DNA from: Sphingomonas sp. GC_Shp_5
GTDB taxonomy: Bacteria; Pseudomonadota; Alphaproteobacteria; Sphingomonadales; Sphingomonadaceae
DNA: 64,000 nucleotides
Reading direction: 5' to 3'
Assembly: GCF_026540855.1 (NCBI RefSeq)
Contig: NZ_JALNUP010000001.1
Span: 186,001 to 250,000, forward strand
Below, one piece after another: positions 1 to 7,872 of this stretch. The stretch's first letter is position 1; the number at the start of each line of letters is the position of its first letter. Position numbers and translations under genes: made by a program. The notes under the pieces were generated by a model. The model saw nothing but the letters and a program-made list of their open reading frames with translations, was not told the DNA's origin and did not search any database.

Positions 1-2
1 CG

Positions 3-350
3 CAGCGGATGGCCACGCCGATGGCGCCGCTCGATCTCGTCGCGCTCGGCCGGCTCGATTTCGAGGCATGCGATTCCGCCCGCTTCCCGGCGCTGCGGCT
101 AGCCCGCGAGGCGCTGGTCGCAGGCGGTGCCCGCCCGGCGATCCTCAACGCCGCCAATGAGATAGCGGTCGCCGCCTTTCTCGCGCGACGGATCGGCTTC
201 CTCGAAATTGCCGCAATCGTCGCCGATACGCTGGGGTCATACGATCCGCCCGCGCCCGGCGAGCTCGATGCGGTGCTCGCGATCGATGCCGAAGCGCGTT
301 ATCTGGCGGAGGCCCGCATCGCGGGCAAGGCGAGGAAGGACAGCGTTTGA
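3..350 (+). CDS. dxr: 1-deoxy-D-xylulose 5-phosphate reductoisomerase, C-terminal part
   Basis: This is the last 115 or so codons of Dxr (IspC), the NADPH-dependent enzyme making methylerythritol 4-phosphate in the non-mevalonate isoprenoid pathway. The frame is open to the left edge, so the N-terminal NADPH domain and catalytic domain lie outside the window. What remains is the C-terminal helical domain, including the family-typical stretch AILNAANEIAVAAFL. The TGA stop overlaps the TTG start of rseP (TTGA, 347-350), so the two are probably translationally coupled. The order dxr-rseP-bamA is the usual one in proteobacteria and supports the call. Confidence 0.93.
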   Translation, partial: QRMATPMAPLDLVALGRLDFEACDSARFPALRLAREALVAGGARPAILNAANEIAVAAFLARRIGFLEIAAIVADTLGSYDPPAPGELDAVLAIDAEARYLAEARIAGKARKDSV

Positions 351-1480
351 TCCAGTCCCCGGGTGTCCTGATGACCGTGATCGCCTTTCTCGGCGCGATC
401 GGTCCGCTCGTCTTCATCCACGAGATGGGTCATTACCTCGCCGGCCGGTTGTTCGGGGTCAAGGCAGAGGCCTTCTCGATCGGCTTCGGCCGCGAGATCG
501 CCGGCTTCACCGATTCCCGCGGCACCCGCTGGAAGTTCGGCTGGCTACCGCTTGGCGGTTACGTCCGCTTCGCCGGCGACATGAACCCTGCAAGCCAGCC
601 CGATGCCGCCTGGCTGTCGCTGCCCGCCGCCGAGCGCCAGCGCACCTTCCAGGCCAAGCCATTGTGGCAGCGCGCGATCATCGTCGGCGCTGGTCCGTTC
701 GTGAATTTGGTGCTGGCGATCCTGATCCTTGCCGGCTTCGCTTATGGCTATGGCGTTGACGCCACCCCTGCGGTGGTCGGCACGGTGGTCGAGGGCAGCC
801 CCGCCGCCAAGGCCGGGATCCGCGAAGGCGATCGCATCGTCTCGATCGGCGGGACGGCGATGGAGAATTTCTCCGATATCGCCAAATATGCGCTGATTCG
901 CCCCGGCGAGCAGGCCGAAGTGCAGTTGGTCCGCGCCGGTCGCCCGGCGGACGTGACACTGGCGATCGGCGTCGTCCATCAGCGCGATCGCTTCGGCAAC
1001 GATTACCGCATCGGCCGGCTCGGCATCGGCAGCGGTGCCCCCGTGCTGGCGCCGGTCGGCGCGCTCGCCGCGATCCCCGCCGGCGTCAAGATGACCGGCG
1101 ACATCATCGGCGGCACCTTGCAGACGCTCGGCCAGATCATCTCCGGCCGGCGGTCGATGGACGAGCTCGGCGGCCCGATCCGCATCGCGAAGGTGTCGGG
1201 CGAGCAGCTCGCGCTCGGCTGGTCGGCGTTCGTCTGGCTGATCGCGATGCTGTCGATCAATCTGGGGTTCATCAATCTGCTGCCAGTACCGATGCTCGAT
1301 GGCGGCCACCTGTTCTTCTACGCGATCGAGGCAATCCGCCGCCGGCCGCTCGAACCCAGCATACAGGAATGGGCATTTCGCGGCGGCCTTGCCGCGGTGC
1401 TCGCGCTGATGCTGATCGTGACCTTTAATGATTTGAGTGCCGTCGGCCTGTGGCAACGTCTCGCCGGCTTGATCGGCTGA
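347..1480 (+). CDS. rseP: RseP/MmpA-type site-2 intramembrane zinc metalloprotease
   Basis: Membrane-embedded site-2 protease that cuts substrates within the membrane, classically anti-sigma factors and leftover signal peptides. The zinc motif HEMGH lies at residues 25-29 in the first membrane helix. A PDZ-like domain occupies about 130-210, and the second conserved motif N-x2-P-x-P-x2-LDGG is at about 310-320. The length of 377 residues fits the family. I chose the TTG at 347 because AGGAAGGA at 333-340 sits 6 bases upstream; an in-frame ATG at 371 would also keep HEMGH but has no good ribosome site. The gene follows dxr and precedes bamA as expected. Confidence 0.95.
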   Translation: MIQSPGVLMTVIAFLGAIGPLVFIHEMGHYLAGRLFGVKAEAFSIGFGREIAGFTDSRGTRWKFGWLPLGGYVRFAGDMNPASQPDAAWLSLPAAERQRTFQAKPLWQRAIIVGAGPFVNLVLAILILAGFAYGYGVDATPAVVGTVVEGSPAAKAGIREGDRIVSIGGTAMENFSDIAKYALIRPGEQAEVQLVRAGRPADVTLAIGVVHQRDRFGNDYRIGRLGIGSGAPVLAPVGALAAIPAGVKMTGDIIGGTLQTLGQIISGRRSMDELGGPIRIAKVSGEQLALGWSAFVWLIAMLSINLGFINLLPVPMLDGGHLFFYAIEAIRRRPLEPSIQEWAFRGGLAAVLALMLIVTFNDLSAVGLWQRLAGLIG

Positions 1481-1543
1481 CGTGGTTAGGGCAGGGCGCT
1501 AAATCAAGACCTGCGGGTCTTGCGTATTTTCGGGGTGGGTTGA

Positions 1544-4342
1544 GTGACAGCGATGAAGAGTTCCAAGTTCGTCCGTGCGGGCGCGGTGCTGCTGACCGGC
1601 ACCGTACTGTCGGGCGTACCTGCGATGGCCCAAACCGCCCCGGCATCTGCGCCGGCGCCAACGCCTGCCGCGGCACCCGCCGGTCGTCCGGCGGCGACGC
1701 CCGGCGCGCCCGGAGCACCCGGCGCGCAGGTCACTGCGCCGGCTGGTGTCACCCCGGTCGCCCCCGCAGTCGTACGCACCATCAAGACGCTGCGCGTCGA
1801 GGGTGCCCAGCGCATCGAACCCGAGACGGTGCTCTCCTACACCAAGCTGCGCGTCGGCATTTCCTATACGCCCGAAACCCTCGATCAGGCGCTCAAGGAC
1901 CTGCAGGCGAGCGACCTGTTCGTCGAATTCTCGATCGCCGGCGTTGAAACGGGCGACATCGTGGTTCGGATCCGTGAAAATCCGATCATCAACCGCGTGA
2001 TCCTCGAGGGCAACAAGGCGCTCAAGACCGACAAGATCACCAAGGAGATCAAGCTCGCACCGCGGCAGATCTTCACCCGCACCGCGGTCCGCCAGGATGT
2101 CACGCGGATCATCGAGCTGTATCGCCGCCAGGGTCGCTTCGCCGCCGTGGTCAGCCCCAAGATGGTCAGCCTCGATCAGAACCGCGTCGACGTGGTGTTC
2201 GAGATCACCGAAGGCCCCAAGTCCAAGGTCCGCCAGATCAACATCATCGGCAACGAGGTGTTCTCCGACGATACCCTGCGCGGGCAGATGGCGACCAAGC
2301 AGTCGCGCTGGTTCCGCCTGCTGTCGTCGAACACCTCGTACGATCAGGATCGCCTGAACTACGATCAGCAGAAGATGCGGCAATATTATCTGACGGAAGG
2401 CTATGCGGATTTCCGCGTCACCTCCGCAGTGGCCGAGCTGACGCCGGACAAGAGCGACTTCATCATCACCTACGTGGTGGAAGAGGGTAAGCGCTACAAG
2501 TTCGGCGACGTCACCGTCGACAGCGAGATCCGCGACTTCGACAACAAGAAGCTTGCCGCCAGCCTGCCGATCAAGAAGGGCGACTGGTACAACGCCAAGC
2601 AGGTCGAGGATTCGATCGACCACCTCAGCGAGGCCGCCGGCCTGTTCGGCTATGCCTTCACCGACGTAAACCCCGATTACAACCGCGACGCCGACACGCT
2701 GACGATGGGGATCAACTTCCACATCGCGCAGGCGCAGCGCACCTATGTCGAGCGGATCGACATCAACGGCAACACTCAGACGCAGGACAAGGTGGTGCGT
2801 CGTGAAATCCGCTTGGCGGAGGGCGACGCCTTCAACAGCTTCCAGGTCAAGCGGTCGCAGGATCGCATCAATTCGCTGGGCTATTTCCAGGACAAGATGG
2901 AGATCAAGCAGAATCCGGGCTCGCAGCCTGACCGGATCGTGCTCGACACCACGCTTGAAGAGAAGTCCACCGGCGAGCTGCAGCTCTCGGTCGGCTATTC
3001 CAGCCTCGAGCAGTTCATCATCCAGGCCAACATCACCCAGCGCAATTTCCGCGGCAAGGGCCAGGAGCTGCGCGCCGGCGTCAACTATTCGAGCTATTCC
3101 AAGTCGATCGAGCTGGGCTTCACCGAGCCCTATCTGTTCGACAAGAACGTCGCGGTCGGTGTCGATCTGTTCCGCCGCGACTATAACTCGTTCAACTATG
3201 TCGGCGACGATCGCCAGACCACCTACTCGCAGGTGTCCACCGGCTTCCAGGTCCGCGCCGGCGTGCCGCTCACCGAATATTGGTCGCTGTCGGGCCGCTA
3301 TGGCCTGTCCTACGACAAGGTCGGGCTCGATCAGGCGACCTACTTCACCGACGGTGTCTGCGATCCGCTCAAGGCCGGCCGCTATCTCTGCGAGGCGATC
3401 GGCAACCGCTGGACGTCGTCGGTCGGCTACTCGCTGATCTACGACAGCCTCAACAGCCGCCTGCGCCCGACGGCGGGCTCGCGCGTGTCGTTCAGCCAGG
3501 ATTTCGCCGGGCTCGGTGGTGACGTGAAGTATATCCGCACCCGCGCCGAAGGGTCCAAATTCTGGGGCATCGGCGGTGGCTTCGTCGCCTCGCTGGTCGG
3601 CGAGGGCGGCTATATCAAGTCGCTCGAGGGCAGTCGCGGCGAAGGCATCGACAGCGTTCGCATCACCGATCGCTTCTATCTCGGCATGCCGCAGTTCCGC
3701 GGCTTCGACATCCGCGGCATCGGTCCGCGCGTGAAGCGCATTCCCTATACCACCAACGATGCCGGTCAGCAGGTGCTGGTCACCGACAAGGACTCGATCA
3801 CCGACGATGCGCTCGGCGGCAACGCTTATTACCTGGCGCGTGCCGAGCTCGAGATTCCCTTGGGCGCCGGCGCCCGCGAGCTCGGGCTGCGGCCGTCGAT
3901 CTACGTCCAGGCGGGCAGCTTGTTCAGCCTGACCAAGCCGCTGCCGACCACCAAGTTCCCGACCATCACCGATGCCGCCGGCAACGTCACCGTGCTGCCG
4001 ATCTCGAGCCAGGTGTATGACAGCGCGGGCCGGCCATTGTATCTGGTGTCGTCGACCGACACGACCAACGCTGGCGCGTACACCACCTGCGCGATCGGCT
4101 ATTCCTCGGTTGCGGGCGGCGCCTGCACCGGCAGCTCGACCAACACGCTGTACCAGACCTCGATTTCGCCGTTCAACGAGGTATATTACGGCAGCAGCGC
4201 GCTGCCGCGCGTGACCATCGGCATCGGCGTCAACTGGAACTCGCCATTTGGTCCGCTGCGCATCGATCTGGCCAAGGCCTTGATCTCGCAGGCCGGCGAC
4301 GACCCCAAGCTCATTACCTTCAACGTAGGGACGCAGTTCTAA
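1544..4342 (+). CDS. bamA: Outer membrane protein assembly factor BamA
   Basis: Central component of the BAM complex that folds beta-barrel proteins into the outer membrane. A signal peptide ends near the AMAQ site. It is followed by an unusual Ala/Pro/Gly-rich linker (about 30-75), five POTRA domains and the Omp85 barrel. The barrel carries the loop-6 motif as FRGFDIRGIGPR and ends in Phe, the normal outer membrane beta-signal. At 932 residues it is long for the family because of the linker and a large loop before the last strands. The start may be GTG 1544 or ATG 1553; GGGGTGGG at 1532-1539 precedes both. The stop TAA at 4340-4342 overlaps the ATG of the Skp-like gene by one base. Confidence 0.96.
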   Translation: MTAMKSSKFVRAGAVLLTGTVLSGVPAMAQTAPASAPAPTPAAAPAGRPAATPGAPGAPGAQVTAPAGVTPVAPAVVRTIKTLRVEGAQRIEPETVLSYTKLRVGISYTPETLDQALKDLQASDLFVEFSIAGVETGDIVVRIRENPIINRVILEGNKALKTDKITKEIKLAPRQIFTRTAVRQDVTRIIELYRRQGRFAAVVSPKMVSLDQNRVDVVFEITEGPKSKVRQINIIGNEVFSDDTLRGQMATKQSRWFRLLSSNTSYDQDRLNYDQQKMRQYYLTEGYADFRVTSAVAELTPDKSDFIITYVVEEGKRYKFGDVTVDSEIRDFDNKKLAASLPIKKGDWYNAKQVEDSIDHLSEAAGLFGYAFTDVNPDYNRDADTLTMGINFHIAQAQRTYVERIDINGNTQTQDKVVRREIRLAEGDAFNSFQVKRSQDRINSLGYFQDKMEIKQNPGSQPDRIVLDTTLEEKSTGELQLSVGYSSLEQFIIQANITQRNFRGKGQELRAGVNYSSYSKSIELGFTEPYLFDKNVAVGVDLFRRDYNSFNYVGDDRQTTYSQVSTGFQVRAGVPLTEYWSLSGRYGLSYDKVGLDQATYFTDGVCDPLKAGRYLCEAIGNRWTSSVGYSLIYDSLNSRLRPTAGSRVSFSQDFAGLGGDVKYIRTRAEGSKFWGIGGGFVASLVGEGGYIKSLEGSRGEGIDSVRITDRFYLGMPQFRGFDIRGIGPRVKRIPYTTNDAGQQVLVTDKDSITDDALGGNAYYLARAELEIPLGAGARELGLRPSIYVQAGSLFSLTKPLPTTKFPTITDAAGNVTVLPISSQVYDSAGRPLYLVSSTDTTNAGAYTTCAIGYSSVAGGACTGSSTNTLYQTSISPFNEVYYGSSALPRVTIGIGVNWNSPFGPLRIDLAKALISQAGDDPKLITFNVGTQF

Positions 4343-5079
4343 TGAAGACCATCACCAAGACTTCGCTGGCGGCACTCGCCGGCGCCTCGGTTGCGCTGCT
4401 CGGCACCGCCGCTGCCGCCCAGACCGGCGGTATCGCCACCGCCCAGCCGGATGCGGCGATCCTGTCGGCCAAGGCGTTCGCCACCGCCAACCAGACGATC
4501 TCCACCCAGTTCAAGACCCAGCTGGATCAGGCGAACACCCAGCAGACCGCGCTGCGCAACCAGATCCGCACCATCCTCGACACCAACAAGGATGGCCAGG
4601 TCTCGCAGGCCGAGCTCCAGGCCGGCCAGGCGCAGGGCAGCGCGCTCGGCAACCAGGTTCGTGCCGCCGAGACCAAGGCGCAGCCCGCGATCGACGCGCT
4701 CAACGCGCCGGCGCTGAAGGCCCAGGCCTATGCGCTCGAGCAGATCGCTCAGAAGTATGATCCCGCGCTCCAGGCGGTGGTCGCGGCTAAGAAGATCAAC
4801 CTGGTGCTCGCGCCCAACGCCGTTCAGTACGCGCCGGCTGCTACCGACGTCACCCGTGACGTGATCGCCGAGATCGACCGCTCGACGCCGACCGTGACCA
4901 CCACCGCGCCTGCCAATTGGCAGCCGAGCCAGGATACCGTGCAGCTGCTCCAGCAGTATCGCCAGCTGGTCTATGTCAACGAAATGCGCCGCCAGCAGGC
5001 CGGTCCGGCCGGTGCCGCTCCTGCGGCCGCGGGTACCCCGGCGCCGGCCGGCTCGCGCAACGCCCCCACGGGCCGTTGA
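4342..5079 (+). CDS. OmpH/Skp-family periplasmic chaperone with an EF-hand-like loop
   Basis: Likely periplasmic holdase that delivers unfolded outer membrane proteins to BamA, inferred from the OmpH/Skp position directly after bamA, an N-terminal signal peptide (cleavage near AAAAQ, residue 27) and a helical Gln/Ala-rich body of 245 residues. Skp of enteric bacteria is about 160, so this protein is long. Residues 80-91 read [12 protein letters not shown], matching the calcium-binding EF-hand loop at positions 1, 3, 5, 6, 8, 9 and 12. That is not a normal part of Skp. The C-terminus is an Ala/Pro-rich tail. Its last codon and stop overlap a TTG that may start fabZ. Confidence 0.82.
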   Translation: MKTITKTSLAALAGASVALLGTAAAAQTGGIATAQPDAAILSAKAFATANQTISTQFKTQLDQANTQQTALRNQIRTILDTNKDGQVSQAELQAGQAQGSALGNQVRAAETKAQPAIDALNAPALKAQAYALEQIAQKYDPALQAVVAAKKINLVLAPNAVQYAPAATDVTRDVIAEIDRSTPTVTTTAPANWQPSQDTVQLLQQYRQLVYVNEMRRQQAGPAGAAPAAAGTPAPAGSRNAPTGR

Positions 5080-5567
5080 GCGACGCCGCGGTGACGCAAG
5101 CCACCGACAAGCCCGTGATGACCGCGCTCGATATCGGGCGGGTCATGGCGGCCCTGCCGCATCGCTACCCGATGCTGCTCGTCGACCGTGTCGAGGAACT
5201 CGTTCCCGACCGGTCGATCGCGGCGATCAAGGCGGTGACGATCAACGAGCAGTTCTTCCAGGGTCATTTCCCCGGCCGGCCGATCATGCCGGGCGTGCTG
5301 ATCGTCGAGGCGCTGGCACAGGCCGCGGGCATTCTCGCGGTCGAGAGCCTCGGCCTCGCCGGCTCGGGCAAGCTCGTCTACTTTATGGCGATCGACGGCG
5401 CCAAGTTCAGGAAGCCGGTCGAGCCCGGCGTCCTGCTGCGGCTCGAGGTCGAGTTCGTGCAAAAGCGCTCAAGCGTCTGCAAGTTCTCAGGCGTGGCGAA
5501 GATCGATGGCCAAGTGGTTGCCGAAGCCAACTTTACCGCGATGATTGCTGATCCGCCCAAGGCCTGA
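5076..5567 (+). CDS. fabZ: 3-hydroxyacyl-[acyl-carrier-protein] dehydratase FabZ
   Basis: Dehydrates (3R)-hydroxyacyl-ACP in fatty acid elongation. The hot-dog fold motif [11 protein letters not shown] is present; catalytic His is about residue 64 and Glu about residue 78 when numbered from the TTG. The start is uncertain. TTG 5076 overlaps the previous stop (TTGA) and gives 163 residues; GTG 5091 and ATG 5118 (149 residues) are also in frame and none has a strong ribosome site. In many proteobacteria lpxD lies before fabZ and lpxA-lpxB after it. None is here: fabZ directly follows the Skp-like gene and is followed by a terminator. Confidence 0.95.
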   Translation: MSDAAVTQATDKPVMTALDIGRVMAALPHRYPMLLVDRVEELVPDRSIAAIKAVTINEQFFQGHFPGRPIMPGVLIVEALAQAAGILAVESLGLAGSGKLVYFMAIDGAKFRKPVEPGVLLRLEVEFVQKRSSVCKFSGVAKIDGQVVAEANFTAMIADPPKA

Positions 5568-5613
5568 GGCCATGGCGCCTATGCGCGACCTTAGCGAAGT
5601 TATCTTGATGTTC

Positions 5614-5645
5614 GGGGCGCGTTCCGCTAGGGGCGCGCCTCTTTT
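5614..5645 (+). terminator. Rho-independent terminator after fabZ
   Basis: GGGGCGCG at 5614-5621 can pair with CGCGCCTC at 5634-5641 (8 bp, one G-U) around a 12-base loop, followed directly by TTTT. It lies 46 bases after the fabZ stop and would end the dxr-fabZ operon. Confidence 0.7.
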
Positions 5646-5685
5646 CCAGGGCTGGTCGGAACCAGCCATTGCCGGAGCATAGACG

Positions 5686-5919
5686 ATGAAGGCCGATACC
5701 CATCCCGACTATCACACCATCAAGGTCCAAATGACCGATGGCACCGTGTTCGAGACCCGCTCCACCTGGGGCAAGGAAGGCGACACGATGACCCTCGACA
5801 TCGACCCGCTGGCGCATCCCGCCTGGACCGGTGGTCGCGGCACGATGCTCGATACCGGCGGCCAGGTCGCCCGCTTCAACAAGCGCTTCGGTGGTGGTCT
5901 CACCCTCCGCAAGAGCTGA
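5686..5919 (+). CDS. rpmE: 50S ribosomal protein bL31
   Basis: Small protein of the large ribosomal subunit. The 77-residue sequence begins [14 protein letters not shown] and contains the conserved [17 protein letters not shown] and FNKRFGG segments seen in alphaproteobacterial L31. No cysteines are present, so this is the form without the four-Cys zinc site. A GGAG-type ribosome site precedes the ATG by about 8 bases. It sits after a terminator and so probably has its own promoter in 5646-5685. Confidence 0.95.
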   Translation: MKADTHPDYHTIKVQMTDGTVFETRSTWGKEGDTMTLDIDPLAHPAWTGGRGTMLDTGGQVARFNKRFGGGLTLRKS

Positions 5920-5958
5920 TGCTTTCGGCCGGTCTCGCACAATCTCGAGGCCGGCCGC

Positions 5959-5987
5959 TTGACGCGGCGTTAACTACCGGATTTTAC
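5959..5987 (+). promoter_or_regulatory. Possible sigma-70-like promoter before the PilZ gene
   Basis: TTGACG at 5959-5964 and TTTTAC at 5982-5987 are separated by 17 bases. The -35 match is good and the -10 match is poor. If real, transcription would start within a few bases of the ATG at 5997, giving an almost leaderless message. Confidence 0.3.
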
Positions 5988-5996
5988 ACCGGTCCC

Positions 5997-6308
5997 ATGT
6001 TCGCCGCCGAGTTTGAACCTGCCGAGATAGACGAGCAGCGCCACATGCCGCGCGCGCCGGTGTCGCTCGACGCCGAGATCGGCAAGGCCGGTCGATCGCT
6101 GTGCCGGGTGGTCGACGTCTCGATCCACGGCGCCCGCCTCCAGACCTATGTCGAGCTCACCAAGGGCAGCGTCATCTGGCTGACGCTGCCGGGCGCCGAT
6201 CCCATCGCCGCCGATGTGATGTGGGCCGACGACTTTGCCGCCGGGTGCCGCTTCCACCGCCCGCTGCCGATGGAGCTGTTCGACCAGTTGGTCGCGCTCA
6301 ACCGCTGA
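5997..6308 (+). CDS. PilZ domain protein
   Basis: Single PilZ domain of about 103 residues, the family that binds cyclic di-GMP. The two binding motifs are visible: R-x3-R as RHMPR and the D-x-S-x2-G motif as DVSIHGARL. No other domain is present, so it probably acts as a stand-alone c-di-GMP receptor on an unknown partner. The frame is open from an ATG at 5919 overlapping the rpmE stop, but the first 26 codons of that longer version look unrelated to the domain and contain promoter-like sequence, so I prefer 5997. Confidence 0.85.
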   Translation: MFAAEFEPAEIDEQRHMPRAPVSLDAEIGKAGRSLCRVVDVSIHGARLQTYVELTKGSVIWLTLPGADPIAADVMWADDFAAGCRFHRPLPMELFDQLVALNR

Positions 6309-6310
6309 CC

Positions 6311-6454
6311 ATGGCGCACCACAAGCTCACCCTGCCGACCAAGACCTGCGCCGCCTGTGCGCGCCCATTCGCGTGGCGCAAGAAGTGGGCGCGTGATTGG
6401 GACAACGTCAAATATTGCTCGGACCGGTGCCGTGCCCAGGGCGACAAGCCCTAG
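6311..6454 (+). CDS. DUF2256 family small zinc-ribbon-like protein
   Basis: A 47-residue protein with two Cys pairs, CAAC near the N-terminus and C-x3-C near the C-terminus, and the family-typical core [20 protein letters not shown]. Proteins of this DUF are widespread in bacteria and their function is unknown; the four cysteines suggest metal binding (inference). It starts 2 bases after the PilZ stop, so the two genes are probably cotranscribed. Confidence 0.85.
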   Translation: MAHHKLTLPTKTCAACARPFAWRKKWARDWDNVKYCSDRCRAQGDKP

Positions 6455-6465
6455 CCCAAGCGGGA

Positions 6466-6555
<90 letters not shown>

Positions 6556-6650
6556 GCGCTGCGCCCCCGATAGTCGCACCGCGCCGTCACGTGCAAGAGC
6601 CGGGACGATAAGGGGTTCACCGCCCGGGCTCGCTGTGGCAGTTTTGCAGC

Positions 6651-7694
6651 ATGTGGGGCAACAGAGTATCAGTGTGGCTGCGGCGCGGCGCCTTGGGTGT
6701 CATTGCCGCGACGTCCTGCATTGCGCCAGCCGCAGCGCAGGACGAGCAGGGCTTCCAGGCCTATTTGCCCATGCTGCGCCAGCAGGCGCTGACGGCCGGC
6801 GTCACCCAGCGCACGATCGATGCGGTGTTCCCGACGCTGACGCTCAGCGATCGCACCATCCAGCTCGATCGCGCCCAACCAGGTAATCCCGGCAGCACCG
6901 CAACACCGCCGTTCGCGCCCTACAAGACCGCCCATGTCGATGGCGCGCGTATCGCCCGCGGTCGCGACACCTTCCTGGCCCAACGTGCGCGGCTCAGCCG
7001 CGTCGAGCAGCAGACCGGCGTGCCGGAGTCGATCATGGTCGCGATCTGGGGCCACGAAACCAATTACGGCACCTATACCGGCAGCTTCGATCTGCTGCGC
7101 AGTCTGGCCAGTCTTGCCTATGAAGGACGCCGGCGTGAGCTGTTCGCGGGCGAGTTCATCGCCGGGCTCAAGATGCTCGATCGCGGCGTCTCGCGCGAGC
7201 AACTGAAGGGGAGCTGGGCCGGCGCCACCGGCAACCCGCAATTCCTGCCCTCGGTGTACCTCCGGATCTCCCGTGACGGCGACGGTGACGGCAAGGCCGA
7301 TATCTGGAACAGCCCCGCAGACACGCTCGCCTCGATCGGCAACTATTTCGCCGACGCGGGTTGGCGCCGCGGCCAGCCCTGGGGCCTCGCCGTCAGCGTG
7401 CCACTGACGCTGAACCGCGCCGATCTCACCAACCGCCTCGTATCGCCACGCTGCCCGCGCGTGTTCGAGCGCCACAGCCGCTGGCGAACGATCGCCGAAT
7501 GGCGCGCGCTTGGGCTGGCGCCGCAGGCACGCGGCTGGCCGGCCGACGACGTGCTTGCGACGCTGATCGAGCCCGACGGCCCCGGCGCCACCGCCTATCT
7601 GCTGACCGGCAACTACCGCGTCATCCTCGATTACAATTGCTCCAACTTCTACGCCTTGTCGGTCGGGTTGCTCGCCGATGCGGTCGAAGGATGA
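6651..7694 (+). CDS. MltB-type lytic murein transglycosylase (SLT_2 family)
   Basis: Secreted enzyme that cleaves the MurNAc-GlcNAc bond in peptidoglycan and forms a 1,6-anhydro end. The 347-residue product has a signal peptide ending near AAAQ (residue 30). The catalytic Glu is about residue 136 in IWGHETNYG, and later segments such as SWAGATGNPQFLPS and DGDGDGKADIWNSPAD are typical of the family. No lipobox is visible, so it is probably soluble in the periplasm rather than an MltB lipoprotein. It is transcribed away from the tRNA-Ser. Confidence 0.9.
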   Translation: MWGNRVSVWLRRGALGVIAATSCIAPAAAQDEQGFQAYLPMLRQQALTAGVTQRTIDAVFPTLTLSDRTIQLDRAQPGNPGSTATPPFAPYKTAHVDGARIARGRDTFLAQRARLSRVEQQTGVPESIMVAIWGHETNYGTYTGSFDLLRSLASLAYEGRRRELFAGEFIAGLKMLDRGVSREQLKGSWAGATGNPQFLPSVYLRISRDGDGDGKADIWNSPADTLASIGNYFADAGWRRGQPWGLAVSVPLTLNRADLTNRLVSPRCPRVFERHSRWRTIAEWRALGLAPQARGWPADDVLATLIEPDGPGATAYLLTGNYRVILDYNCSNFYALSVGLLADAVEG

Positions 7695-7824
7695 GCGCGA
7701 CCAGCGGGTGCTATCTTGATCGCAACGCTCGCGCAGCGATACAAAGATGGCAGGGCCGGTAACGCCCGCGTGACGTCGCTTCACCGCGCCGTTATGGCGA
7801 CGTCCAGAGCCTGCCTTCCAGTCT

Positions 7825-7848
7825 GATCCGGTGTGCGGATCGCGTTTT
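7825..7848 (+). terminator. Possible terminator-like hairpin before dac
   Basis: GATCCG at 7825-7830 pairs with CGGATC at 7836-7841 around a 5-base loop, followed by GCG and TTTT. It is 130 bases past the transglycosylase stop and 25 bases before the carboxypeptidase start, so it could end the upstream transcript or act in the leader of the next gene. The short stem keeps confidence low. Confidence 0.3.
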
Positions 7849-7872
7849 CCTTCCAAGTTGGACCACCCATCC

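Noticed and set aside
545..1456. Long minus-strand open frame opposite rseP, and similar ones opposite bamA, the carboxypeptidase/holB genes, emrA-emrB and the NodT gene
   Set aside because: These are shadows of GC-rich coding sequence: the proteins are Arg/Asp/His-rich without domain character, and the opposite frames are clear known genes.
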